Shown here: positions 12,071-22,536 of the stretch, piece after piece | Numbering within the stretch: position 1 is the stretch's first letter | Layout: every line of letters begins with the position of its first letter | Made by a program: the position numbers and the translations under genes | Origin: Cokeromyces recurvatus | Taxonomy: Eukaryota; Mucoromycota; Mucoromycetes; Mucorales; Mucoraceae | Assembly: GCF_025118155.1 (NCBI RefSeq) | Contig: NW_026251402.1 | Span: forward strand, 310,001 to 374,000 | Direction: 5' to 3' | Length of the DNA stretch: 64,000 nucleotides | The notes under the pieces: generated by a model | Seen by the model: only the letters and a program-made list of their open reading frames with translations | The model's database searches: none | Told to the model about the DNA's origin: nothing

Positions 12071-12496
12071 GACTGAGTTTACAATTTAAGGGGTTTTTTT
12101 TATCTAAGATGTCTGGACCAAATTTATTAAATACTCCTTATCTATCTAGCTCTAATATTAGTTATATGAAGCATTCTAACCTTCCAAATATATGATAATG
12201 AAAATGAAAGAAAAAAAGGCATTGCGCAATCCTTTCATGATTTATAATTTGAAAGAATTGGTTCTCATATATCATTCATAATACGAACCCCTAATCTAGT
12301 GGCACCTTCTTTAGCTTATTTTCTATTGTGTAAGAGAAATAATAATTAACAGTTACGCACAAAGATAAAATTTATGATTGAAGTGGCTAATTGCATTTTG
12401 AGCATTTCTTCCTAAAAAAAAAAACGAAAATTCTGTTCATAAAAATGTTTAAGAAACTAACAAAAGGTCAAGCTTCTTGTTTAGTTCTAGATATTA
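12071..12496. other. Intergenic, A/T-rich
   Basis: Sits between the tandem array and a Tc1-like relic. No gene or RNA is recognised. Confidence 0.4.
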
Positions 12497-13020
12497 TACT
12501 GTGACTCACAAAAGTGCGGCAATGTTTTATGGCTTTTGGCTTTTCTTAATGTATAACATAAATGAATAAAGATACATTAATAAAAGTATTTCTAATGGGA
12601 AATTCACAACATTTCCATTATTTTTACAAATTCTTAAAATCGTTCAACTTTGATTCAAAGCTTAACAAATCTGCATTGCCATTGACGAATGAGCGTAGAT
12701 GAAATTGTCTAAAATGGACCAAAGCTCATAGAAAATAGACAGTTGAGGATTGAAAAAAGGTCCTCATTAGTGACAACAAAAATTAATCGCTTGGGTTCAG
12801 ATGGGAAGCAATAGACATGAAGAAAAAAAGGTGAACGGCTAAAAGACCATAACGTCAACTTTAAGTACAAAGGTGGGAGGGGTGGAAGCTTAATGTTGTG
12901 GAGTTGTTTCATGCAATATGTTCCTAGTTTTGTTGCCAATATTGAAGGGTGGGGAATAGTAAAATATAACTCTATGAAGACGCTCAAGGATTATGGGCTT
13001 TGTAAGAAAGATGTAATTCT
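12497..13020 (+). mobile_element. Degenerate Tc1/mariner transposon, 5' end and transposase fragment
   Basis: TA plus CTGTGACTCACAAAAGTG at 12497 marks the terminal repeat. From about 12712 the plus strand, read across stops, gives a Tc1 transposase-like series: WTKAHRK, VEDWKKVLISDNKN, a Gly-Ser-Asp-Gly stretch, then FKYKGGRGGSLMLWSCF and an IEGW motif. This matches the family pattern of the second catalytic Asp (SDESK-type motif) followed by GGxxMxWGCF. Several in-frame stops and the missing third acidic residue show it is inactive. The 3' end and second terminal repeat are not recognisable. Confidence 0.75.
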
Positions 13021-13239
13021 TAAATAGAAATTTGGTGGAGTCTATTGGCCTAACACCAACTTATACCAAGGATACAAATGCAATGGAACCATTGGCAATC
13101 GCAGCTACTTTGCAAGAAAAAAATCCATTCAAATATATGGCATATGATGATACTCCCCCATCTTGTCCTTGTGAAAGCAGTATCAAGAGATGTATAAATC
13201 ATAAAATTTTCTTATATTCTAGAATGTATTCTAAAATAT

Positions 13240-14538
13240 ATGATTATCAAGCATGATCAGATATCGTCTTCATCTGGTAAGTTAATTAGCAAAATCAAAT
13301 GAAATAAACTTTGTATTTAATAACTGACTATACGCTTCATTTTTATTTAACTAGAGTCAACCAACGAGTATAGAGGTAAATATTAGACATATTTATTAAT
13401 GCTGTTATTATTGTATGAAAAAAAAAACTTCCTTTTCTATTTTAGTTGACATCACGAAGGAGTACATCCTCGATGTAATGAGGGTTCTTCTGGTATTGAA
13501 AGATCCCGAAGATAATGAAAAGGTATGAGCGGATCTTTCTCACCAATGAAGATATTTGGAATCTTCTAAAGGATGAAATGAATGAATTTGGTGATTCCTG
13601 TACCTCCAAACAGCTAGCCAAGTGGGTAGCAAATGATGGTAATTGGGGCCAGTTGGAAAGACAGCAAGTGGATGGTGCCCGTTTAAGAGGTAGGCGCATG
13701 TACCTCCTCAGAAGTCAATACAGAGGTATGTATTATAATTTAGTGAGTCTCTCTCAAAGTCGAAAAAACTTGATAGCTGAATCAAATATGGTGACACGGA
13801 TTCTATTGAAGTTTTTTCGAATTGAGAGGTCTATAAGTAATTAAATTCTCATTTATCGTCTTACACCATTTTTACTTTAGCAACTGTTATTGACAACGTG
13901 AAAAACATCAACTCGTATAGGGCATTTGCTCATGTGGATGCCTAGAAATAGATGATCTTGGGCTATGTCAGAAAGTCCAATTCAAAGGAGGATGACAATG
14001 CTCGACGCCGATTATTGACCTCAATGATCACAAAACTGAAGGCAAAGATGCTTTGTCGTAAAGTATTTGTTTCTCCTTTTTCCAATTCAGACACTGAATT
14101 TGAAAAAAGAGACAAGAATGTGCAAGCTGCCAAATTCGTAGAAGCACTCAAATGTGATGGCACAACGGAAGGTAACCAAATTATAAACATTATTTTTATT
14201 TTTCATAAAATATTAACCAGCTTTATGTAAGACTTGCTGCTATGTTTAGCTTCAGAGACAAGGATGATCCGCTTAGTAGCGATTGACTATGCAGGGCTCA
14301 CTACCAATTTGGAGGACTTGCGATCATTTGTGAGGTAAAATAAATGAATAAATTTATCTTAATCGGATCTTATTATTTATCGTTAATATTTCTCTGTAGT
14401 AAGCACAAGTGTATCAAAGAAATTGTCATCGACAAAGGTCATCTTGTGGAGGTGATTTCAAGAAAGCAACTCCTGAAAGATGATCAGGTTCTTCAATCGT
14501 TCTGTTGTCGCGTCATAGCAGTCAATCGTTCAAAGTAA
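13240..14538 (+). pseudogene. Multi-exon pseudogene of an unrecognised 'RKS' family
   Basis: Reconstructable exons are 13240-13276, 13355-13375, 13446-13730 (with a frame change near 13515), about 13881-14171, 14253-14336 and 14399-14538, all with GT-AG borders and matching phases. The reading contains VDITKEYILDVMRV, FLTNEDIWNLLKDEM, GYVRKSNSKEDDNARRRLL, CRKVFVSPFSNS, VAIDYAGLTTNLEDLRSFV and KEIVIDKGHLVEVISRK. A one-base frame change near 13515 and two in-frame TAG codons near 13940-13950 make it a pseudogene. A motif block recurs at 15591-15866. I do not recognise the family. The alternating hydrophobic strands and VIDKG/AIDYAG segments suggest an alpha/beta fold, but no function can be assigned. 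Confidence 0.6.
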
Positions 14539-15290
14539 GCCCTTCATTTCCCTATGCAACTACCAATTATTAAGACTTAATCTATTCCATTCATTCAACT
14601 ATATTTGTTTATATGCGCTATCCATTCTTTTAATATGTTTGTATATTTTTATATGTTTGTATTTGTATTCATTATTACCTTTCCTTTAACATTTATGCTA
14701 TACATGCCCTTTATGCTCATCTCTTAATTCATAACTAAAGTTCCTTATACCATTTTTTAATTTACGGATTATGTTCTTTATTCTATTTTATTCTTTTCGA
14801 TGCTTTTTTTTTATTAGTTTATAAGTTATTGAAAATGAAATTTGTCATCTTGTATTTTATATCATTACAATATAGAATGCTTAACTTCTAACAGAATTGA
14901 TTGTTAATCATAAATGATACTTTTGTATCCAACTTCTGATCTTAAATTTTCCTTTTGATATTTTTCAGTTGGTAGAAAGTAACAGGTATTGAGTTTTCAA
15001 AGAATTGTGTGTGTGTGTGTTTTTTATTGAGAAGGCCGACTTTCATTCTCAAGTGACAAAAAGCCATGCATGATCAAAAGTCAGTATCCCAGTAACGCAG
15101 AAGTATTGTTTTAATCGAGTTAATCATTCTGAAGCTCATTGGGATAGATGCTTTAAAAAGAGGTGGGTTTGAAATAAACTTTCCTAAAATTCAATGCATT
15201 CTTTTTAGGTGGTCCATTTCACTGCTTAATTTTTATTTTAAAATTATAATATCCTTTGAAGAAGCATGTTGTAGGTTTTATTGCCCAAAT
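14539..15290. other. Intergenic, A/T-rich
   Basis: No gene is recognised. It contains a short GT dinucleotide run near 15007-15020 and long T-rich stretches. Confidence 0.4.
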
Positions 15291-15866
15291 TACAATGATT
15301 CGAATGCCAAGACTTACTTAGAGATGGTAACAAAGATGCCGCACGTTCAAATATGCTACAGGAATGATCCAAACGAGCTAGAACTGATATGTCACGTATT
15401 TATGGTGCTCCTAATTTATTTCGCCTCTACAAATTGAAAGAAGAAAGAAATGAAAAAAGAAAGCGTGAAAAAGACGACATCACATTTGATAACTATAAAA
15501 TAAATCCAAAAAAAAAAATGAAATTGTTACTAAGGGGGCAATTAAAGATATAGAAAATGAAGCCCAAATTGTCTACTTTATAAATTGTACATGAACGTTT
15601 TGGATAGTACATACTATAATACAGTCGCTCACAACATATTACAATTGAAGAGAGACGGGTTTAATGTAATTAGCTATTGCAGAAAATCTAAAATCCCAAC
15701 CAAATATTTAGAAGAAGGTCTTTTGCAACGAATGGTGAGCCTTTTATTTCAAAGATCCCTGGTTGATCGTGTGTTTGTGTCTCCATATTCGAGTGCAAAA
15801 CGACCACTTACAAAAAAAAATAAGTTGATACAGCTAGGTATACTTGACACACTTGGTATGCACTGA
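15291..15866 (+). pseudogene. Second fragment of the 'RKS' family
   Basis: The segment 15591-15866 reads ISYCRKSKIPTKYLEEGLLQ, RMVSLLFQRSLVDR, then VFVSPYSSAKRPLTKKNK. This parallels GYVRKS...RRRLLTSMITKL...KVFVSPFSNS in the copy at 13960-14130. The upstream 15291-15580 holds open pieces such as DMSRIYGAPNLFRLYKLKEE interrupted by stops. The frame terminates shortly after the shared block, and the downstream blocks of the first copy (VAIDYAG, KEIVIDKG) are missing. It is therefore a truncated, probably dead, paralogue. Confidence 0.55.
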
Positions 15867-16791
15867 TAGTCGTTTAGAATATTAAATCAGGATAATGGTT
15901 TCTAAAATAATCAAAACGAGGCAAGAGTTTGCAGCTGCTATTTGATTTTTGGTCTGATCTTGCAATGACTTGTTTCATCAATAGAGTTGTACTACGACGT
16001 GATTCTCTTTGAAAAAAAAAATATGATATAATATGATACTAAGAAGTTTATCTTAATAAAATGGGCTCTAATCCATAATGTCATTATTATTTTTATTTTA
16101 TTTTCGTCAAAGATTTTTCATTGACCATCATCGTAGAAGAAATGATTACTCATTTATGTTTTATTGTTATGTTATAGGAAAAGTATAACTGCCCTTTGAG
16201 AAAAGAAAATTCGTTGATTCAAATATCAAAACCCACGTTTTGAGTATAAGAAGGCCGTCTATTGGGAACTGACAAATTGCCTACCAAAAAAAAGAAACTG
16301 GATCCTTTGGCACTGTTTTCACTGTATATGTATATGTATCTTGTGGCGAATATCATATAAATAAAAAATATATATTTTACTATTAGAAGCAGCACCTATT
16401 GTACCTCCCTGACCTATCAATCCATTGCAACTATTAAATGTTCTTTATATATCAATATAATAACATCTTTTTAAATTAGTCTTATTTTCTTAAAAAAAAA
16501 AAAAGGTAAATGACAGCATAAATATAACTTTTAAGTCTTATTATTAAATACTGTATTATATTTTTAGTGATTAAATTCAAATTTTGACGTAATATATAGA
16601 AATGGTTAACATAGATGCCAAGTTTTTTTTTAAACAATAAAAACTATTCATAGAATGAGAGGAAGAAATTATTATATAAAAATATAAAAATATAGCTGTA
16701 TGTTTATTTTTTTATGTATTTTTTTTTAAAGTAAGAATGAATAAAAATGAATTAAAAAGGAGATAATAAAGGAATCATATGATATATAAAT
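15867..16791. other. Intergenic, A/T-rich
   Basis: No gene is recognised. It is the region downstream of the Kre9-type gene (3' UTR expected just below 16792) with scattered A and T runs. Confidence 0.4.
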
Positions 16792-18126
16792 TTATTGGAA
16801 GCCAATCATGGCCAAGGCAGCTACAGGAATAGCCATGACAAGACCAGATGAAATCAAGTTACGACCAGCGGCATTGACAGCAGTTGATGAGGCATTGTCT
16901 ATTGAAGAGGGACTCGTAGTAGTAGTAGTAGCAGCAGCAGTAGAGGAAGCCTTTTCAGCAGCTGAGGTAGCGACACTAGCAGCTGAAGAAGCAACTGATG
17001 TAGCAGACGAAATAATATCTCCAGCAATCGATGTGGCAGATGAAACAATATTTCCAGCAGCTGATGTGGCCTCGCTAGCAGCTGATGAAGCAGATGAAAT
17101 GATATTTCCAGCAGCAGCAGCAGTAGTAGTAGCAGCATCAGCAGCAGCATCAGCAGCAGTAGCAGCAGTACTTTCTTCCGGTTCAGCACGCTTGGCAAGT
17201 GGAGTCACATCAGTTGTATCTTCATTTGCATCTTCTGTTGTAAGGGGTGATGAACTGGTATTATCTGAAGAAGTAGCATCACTAGTCTGGGATGATGATG
17301 CGTTTTCATCGATATTTGAAGAAGAAGTTGTAGTATAAGTATCATCAGAAGCGGCCTCATCAGATGGAGCAGAAGAGGAACTATCTTCAACAACAGGATT
17401 ATTATCCGAACCAACTTGGTTATTATCATCACCACCACCATCATTATTGTCATTATTAGCATCTAAGAGATCAGTTTGTTCATCATCATCAGCAGTAGTA
17501 GTAGAAATCGAAGAGGCATCCTTTTCAGTAGTTGCAGAATCATTAGCAATAGAAGCTTCAGAATTATCATTATCAGCAGCATCAGTACTTGGTACCGTTG
17601 CTTCTGAAGCAGAATCAGTAGTAGTATTAGTTGTGTTTTCAGCATTTGATGATTCATCACCATCAGAAATAATTAAACCACCAATATAAGACATTTGACT
17701 AGGATCCTTTCCAATTGCTAAAGCATAATCTGAACCCTTTGTAATATTGTTTGGAACATTTACTTCTGTAGAACCTGCAGAGGCATCAATTTCTGTTGCT
17801 AGAGCTTGTACCAAAATCAAAGCATTTGGATCACCCTTCATTAAGTTGATAAGAATCTTATCTATACCTTCTTGAACGTTTTGCCATTTTATTGATTCAG
17901 TTTGACCTATTTTCCAAGTTGTACCTTGCACTGGTTGTGTAATAGAAAGTGGACCTGTTGTAGCTCCACCAGCACCACCATTATTAGCAGTAGAAGAGGA
18001 ATCAGTTGAAGGAATAGCAGGAGATGTTGATGAAGAGGAATCTGCTGTATCAGGCGTAGGCTGTTGAGAAGTGGCAGAAATGAGAACAGCAGCAGCAATG
18101 ATAGTAGAGAGGAATGAAGACTTCAT
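16792..18126 (-). CDS. Kre9/KNH-like Ser/Thr/Ala-rich GPI-anchored cell-surface protein
   Basis: Single exon, 444 aa, ATG at 18126. Residues 1-20 form a signal peptide. Residues about 55-155 match the Kre9/Knh1 N-terminal domain: PLSITQPVQGTTWKIGQ, ESIKWQNV, ILINLMKGDPNALILVQ, SDYALAIGKDPSQMSYIGG. Then comes a long acidic Ser/Thr/Asp/Asn-rich region, a possible Kex2-type site (LAKR followed by AEPEE), and a Ser/Ala-rich repeat block built on SSATS/AAGNI units. The last about 20 residues are hydrophobic after a small-residue omega-like region, fitting GPI attachment. Likely located at the membrane or in the wall; Kre9 proteins act in beta-1,6-glucan assembly, but only domain-level similarity is visible here. 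Trinucleotide-repeat coding (GCA/GTA on the plus strand) creates spurious frames on both strands. Confidence 0.88.
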   Translation of the reverse strand: MKSSFLSTIIAAAVLISATSQQPTPDTADSSSSTSPAIPSTDSSSTANNGGAGGATTGPLSITQPVQGTTWKIGQTESIKWQNVQEGIDKILINLMKGDPNALILVQALATEIDASAGSTEVNVPNNITKGSDYALAIGKDPSQMSYIGGLIISDGDESSNAENTTNTTTDSASEATVPSTDAADNDNSEASIANDSATTEKDASSISTTTADDDEQTDLLDANNDNNDGGGDDNNQVGSDNNPVVEDSSSSAPSDEAASDDTYTTTSSSNIDENASSSQTSDATSSDNTSSSPLTTEDANEDTTDVTPLAKRAEPEESTAATAADAAADAATTTAAAAGNIISSASSAASEATSAAGNIVSSATSIAGDIISSATSVASSAASVATSAAEKASSTAAATTTTTSPSSIDNASSTAVNAAGRNLISSGLVMAIPVAALAMIGFQ

Positions 18127-19119
18127 TTTAGAATATATTTGAATAGTTAAAGAAGAAATAAAAAACAGAAATCAAATCTTTATATTTATAGTTTTTTGAC
18201 AATTGTTTACGGCGATCTTTTTTTTTTTTTTTTTTTTTTTTTTGAAATATATAGAAACTCTATTATTGAATGTTATGACTATATTTCAATTTTAGTTACC
18301 AACAACCTTCTTTAGCTCTATTCAATTTTTTTTTTCATGCTAAATAATCGGAGATATCATCATTTATTAGAAGTAAATAACAGAATTATTTTATTGATAA
18401 ACTATAAATGATCGACCCGCACTAATTATCAAAGCAGTTAGTGTTCATAATAGACTAAAATATTTATATTTTTAGAAAATGTTTATCAATGACGTTTTTG
18501 TTAAAATTCTATGTTCTTTTTTATTTTAGCGTAAAAGTAGAGCCAATAAAAAGTGATCGCCAAGATTCTAAGAAAATATTGACGTGAAGTCCAGAATTTT
18601 ATTGCTGATAACAACGATTAAACATGCGCTTATTACACGAATGACGATAATTAAAATAAATTTAGAATTTGGAATACAATAAATGCTTATTTCCCCTTGA
18701 AAAAAAAATATGAGGTAGACTTATTAAAAATACTTGGCATATAAATATACATCATCTTATACTACTTGGCCATCTATATTTACGTACACGCCCATTATTT
18801 GGAGATTAAAAAAATGAGAATTTTAGCAAAAAAAAAAAAAATGTATGATTTAAGAATCTATTTGGGTATCTTGTTATTAGCAGTAATTATATCATAAAAG
18901 TCTGTATTCTTTGTTTATTCTATTAATATTATTTTTTTACTTATAAAGAAGAGCAGTCATATTAGTAGCTTATTATGTATACATTACTGTATTATATACA
19001 CATATTTATATAAAGCTATTTATGTATGTACTATATTTTAAACAAATTTCCCAAGAATAGACATATTCTTATATATTAAATCTTTACCAAGCCTTTTAAA
19101 ATATTTATTCTTCTCTTAA
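18127..19119. other. Intergenic, promoter of the GPI-protein gene
   Basis: A T26 run at 18218-18243 lies about 100 bp upstream of the start codon of the minus-strand gene. The rest is A/T-rich with no recognisable gene. Confidence 0.45.
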
Positions 19120-19165
19120 AGCTGAAAAAATTAGGTTGGGCCACGAAAAAAAAAAAAAAAAAAAA

Positions 19166-19520
19166 CTGGGTCACTTGGTTGAAAATGGGACACTCAATTA
19201 AAAGTTACAGCAAAATGAAGGTTTTCTTTTCATGATATTGTACTATAAATAATACACAGTTCATTTTGATTTTGATAAAATAAAAATAGAGAGAAGAATA
19301 ATATCTTTGAGGAAGTTAGAGTGTGAATATTAGTAAAAGGGTCAAGAATAATTATGAAGGGCAAGTGAGATGATAAGTCACTTGCTTCTTCTTCATCGTA
19401 TCTCATGTCATAGGTTATAGAAGAAGAAAATAATAATAATAATAATAATGGTTTTTATTTAAATAGTTATAAAATGTTTATTACTAAGGAACTTAATTTA
19501 GAATACAAATGTCTATCTAC

Positions 19521-19554
<34 letters not shown>

Positions 19555-20162
19555 AGTAAAATGTCTATTACTAGGCGTCAATGGTGTGTTAGGCCCTCTA
19601 CTAACCAAGACTGAGCACATGACCCAGTGTGCTTTTCAAAAACCTAACCACGTTGGAGTTCGGATAATACGAGCACTGGCGCATGAGGAATTTCGCTTAC
19701 TAACCACGGATGTACACATCAACCATTTTACTAAGTAAGCTATAAAAACTTACCTAAATTAATCCCTGAGAGGAGAAAGATAAAAAGAAAGAAAGAAAGA
19801 AAGAGAAAAAAAAGGAGAAAAGGAGAAAAGAAAAAAATAAAATAAATAAAATAAACTATTTTAGTCCCATCAGCAAAATTAAAATACGGTACTGAAATGT
19901 GTGACTTTTGGATCGGGCTATGTTTTATGGTTACTTATATTTATATTAAATGCTTACTTTTTGGTACAAGCAATTAAAGCAATTTGCATAACTGTATAAA
20001 CAATAGACTTTAATTGCCAATAACATGGTTTAGTCATACACAAAAGTTTGAGAAATTTAACTCCCATATATTTCAGCACCATGCCTCATTAGGTATATTA
20101 ATTGAGATTTAGATAATACATAGGATATGCAAAGCGCCATTGATGCTTTTTATATCATCTTT
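19166..20162. other. Leader region inside the inverted-repeat element
   Basis: About 1 kb without a gene, between the left terminal repeat and the element's ORF. It holds an A30 run at 19522-19551, an AAT run near 19429-19449 and a GAAA-rich run near 19788-19850. The segment 19560-19740 is less A/T-rich and may contain the ORF's promoter, but no motif is certain. Confidence 0.4.
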
Positions 20163-21576
20163 ATGCCTCCATCAAGAAAAAAAAGTTAAAATCATCCATC
20201 CCCTGAATCTTACTGGGCTTACAATAATAAGGATCAAATTGATCATCTCACATTCTTCCATCATTTCATTCATTGGAACCGCAGGGATGTCATGACTAGA
20301 TTTAATAATATCATAAACACTTGTATTTCTGATGAATCAAAGAAAAGAGATATTCAGAAGAAATACAGGGCATGGCAAAAAAGCAATGAAGCAAAAGTAT
20401 ATTGGAACGAACGAGAAGTTAGACAAAAAGAACTTATATTGCAATACCAGTCAGACAATGACGCGTCAGTAACTGATTCTGTTTCTAGAAGTGTTGCACC
20501 TTACTCGTCTGATAATACAACATCAGTTAGTATGGACAGTAACGAAGTAATGCAATTAATCAAATACAACATAGTTCCTGTCAACAATGAAAATACGTTT
20601 AAAATTAACGATGTAAATGTCCTTCAACTATTCCATGACTTTCAAAACTCTCTTGGAACTAGCCCTTTAACGTATAAAAGCCATATTTATCATATTTTAT
20701 CAACATCAGGCATACTATTAGTTAAATACCATCAAGATCCTGATTTGACAAAGTTTATTGACAGCGATACAACCGACATAATGTTAAAAAATATCCACGA
20801 ACAAATTGGTATACACAGCCAAAAATTTTCTAGAAATATGCTTATCGAACTAATGGATATTGTTCAACAATGCGTTACTAAACAGATTACAATGATAAAG
20901 GCTGTCCAACAACTATTGGCATTGATTGATGAAGAGGGCAACAGTTACCAAAATAAGGTCATATTATGCTTTAAGGCCCTAATCGAACAATTACCAAAAG
21001 ACTCTTTTAACACAAAAGAATTTGAATTAACTACACGGTTAATTCAACCATTTTTACTACCACTGTTCGACGATAGAGAAGAAAACATCTATCTCAGATG
21101 GACCAATGTACAAACAGAAGAACACAAGAAGGATGAGTCTAATTGTTCTAACAAACGGCCTGACGGTTGTATAACGCTAAAAACATATGAAAAGATAAGT
21201 TTGGGCTTCATTGAAGTTAAAGAAGAGAAGTACCGAAATGACAAAAATAAATTAAACAAGGACCTGTACAAACTGGGTGTATTTTCTAAAAATGCAATTG
21301 ATCAAAATCACCTCCATGGAATGTTAGGTATTCAAACTGTTGGTAAGTTATGGAATACACAAATAGGCATAAATTATTCACTAATAATGGAAATTAATAG
21401 GCGAATCTATTTGTTTTTACTTGACCCAGCAACAATGCAAGGGGTTTTATACGATGACAGAAATTGATCAACTGAACGTCCCAAAAAACTTGAAAGAGCT
21501 TCCTCAGCTTATTGGATTTGTAGACAACTTGTGTAATATTTTACACATATTTAAAACAAGTTGTCGTCAACAATAA
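20163..21576 (+). pseudogene. PD-(D/E)XK-like ORF inside the inverted-repeat element (broken)
   Basis: The longest intact frame is 20292-21467 (391 aa), but coding signal extends both ways. Upstream, in the same frame, an ATG at 20163 (MPPSRKKS) is followed by one TAA at 20187 and then by open sequence HPSPESYWAYNN. Downstream, a different frame from 21454 to 21576 reads IDQLNVPKNLKELPQLIGF, suggesting a 2-bp loss near 21453. The C-terminal third has RPDG (Asp291 of the 391-aa frame) and GFIEVKEEK (Glu308, Lys310), the D...E-x-K signature of PD-(D/E)XK nucleases, then DLYKLGVFSKNAID. The N-terminal half is helical and unassigned. I believe similar proteins are abundant in Mucorales, but that is recollection, not a search result. 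Confidence 0.6.
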
Positions 21577-21855
21577 GTAGCCGTTTTCTATTATTTTTAT
21601 GCTTATTTATAGTCCTGTTTACATTTTATAATAGTAAATTTATTTAAAATGTTTCTTTATACCAAATATTAAATATGCAAGTAAAAAAAAATATATATAT
21701 AAATATATGAATATATATATATAACAAATAAAGATAAAAACAAACAAGTTAGTGAAACTCTCTTAGGGTATATTTTTTTTATTGAAATACTTGAATTTAC
21801 AGTTTGAGTCTTTTTTTTTTTTTTTTTTTCGTGGCCCAACCTAATTCCTTCAGCT

Positions 21856-22315
21856 GTACATGTAAATAGTCCAATTAAAGCGAAGAGAGAAGAAAAAAAA
21901 AAGTGACAGTTTATTATTATTATTTTTACCCCTGATTTTATGCATGCATGTATACTATAAAACTTTATTAGTTCTTTACCAAAGAGTGTTGATCTAATGA
22001 AGAACAGTTTATATATTTTATTAATAGTTATTCTATTAATAAGAAGAGTGTTATGAAACAAGACAGAATAAATGAATAAACAAAAGCAAATCTATTTAAC
22101 ACAGAGTTATTCTTATTAAGAAGTAAAAAGAAGAGGTGAAACAGCCTACTTGATAACATAATGAAAATGGAAGAAAGAAAGAAAGAAACGTTAGTAAATA
22201 AACTCAAAGTTTGTTTAAATAATGAACTTGGTTAATCTCTCTCTTTTTCTTCTTTCCCTCTTTTCTTTGTTTTCCTTTCATTTCTTACTTTGATAGTAAA
22301 TTGTGAATTGATAGG
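21856..22315. other. Intergenic
   Basis: Flank of the inverted-repeat element, leading to a pyrimidine-rich stretch (22236-22290) that looks like the promoter of the zinc-knuckle gene. No other gene is seen. Confidence 0.4.
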
Positions 22316-22536
22316 ATGGCCAACGATTCTCTTCTATTAAAGAATAATAATGTAAAAGAAAAAGATAGGTTACCCTCAATTGATAACAACGTGAAGCCAC
22401 TGGATTTATCGCATGGCCAATGGTATATAACAAAAGATAAAATGATAGTTTGAATATAAATTTTTGTTTTCTTTATCATAGTTCTTGGTGTGGTAAATAT
22501 GGTCATAATCGTAGTAAATGTCCTTTACTAAAATAA
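22316..22536 (+). CDS. Small CCHC zinc-knuckle protein
   Basis: Two exons, 22316-22422 and 22482-22536, with a GT-AG intron of 59 nt, give 53 aa. The N-terminal 35 residues are polar. The C-terminal end after splicing reads CSWCGKYGHNRSKCPLLK, a C-x2-C-x4-H-x4-C zinc knuckle. The first Cys codon is completed across the intron, which supports the splice. Knuckles of this kind bind single-stranded RNA or DNA or proteins. It may be a genuine short gene, or the C-terminal exon pair of a decayed transposase or retroelement Gag, since it lies between a mobile element and a pseudogene. A pyrimidine-rich leader precedes the ATG. Confidence 0.45.

Larger units (their letters stand above)
19120..21855. 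mobile_element. Putative 2.7-kb element with terminal inverted repeats
   Basis: Left end 19120-19165: AGCTGAAAAAATTAGGTTGG followed by GCCACG and A20. Right end 21811-21855, read as reverse complement: AGCTGAAGGAATTAGGTTGG followed by GCCACG and A19. Thus 24 of the outer 26 bases match, and both repeats end inward in a homopolymer. The interior carries one broken ORF (20163-21576) on the plus strand. No target-site duplication is visible in the immediate flanks. The ORF does not resemble a DDE transposase, so the mobilising enzyme is unknown; the element may be non-autonomous or may use the nuclease-like protein. Confidence 0.7.

Noticed and set aside
13032..13256. 74-residue open frame just before the RKS pseudogene
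   Set aside because: It lies between the transposon relic and the pseudogene in a different frame from the first pseudogene exon. No motif was recognised.
16808..17338. 176-residue Ala/Val-rich open frame on the plus strand inside the GPI-protein gene
   Set aside because: It is the antisense of Ser/Thr/Ala repeat codons (GCA/GTA runs). It has no domain, whereas the minus strand has a signal peptide, a Kre9 domain and a GPI tail.
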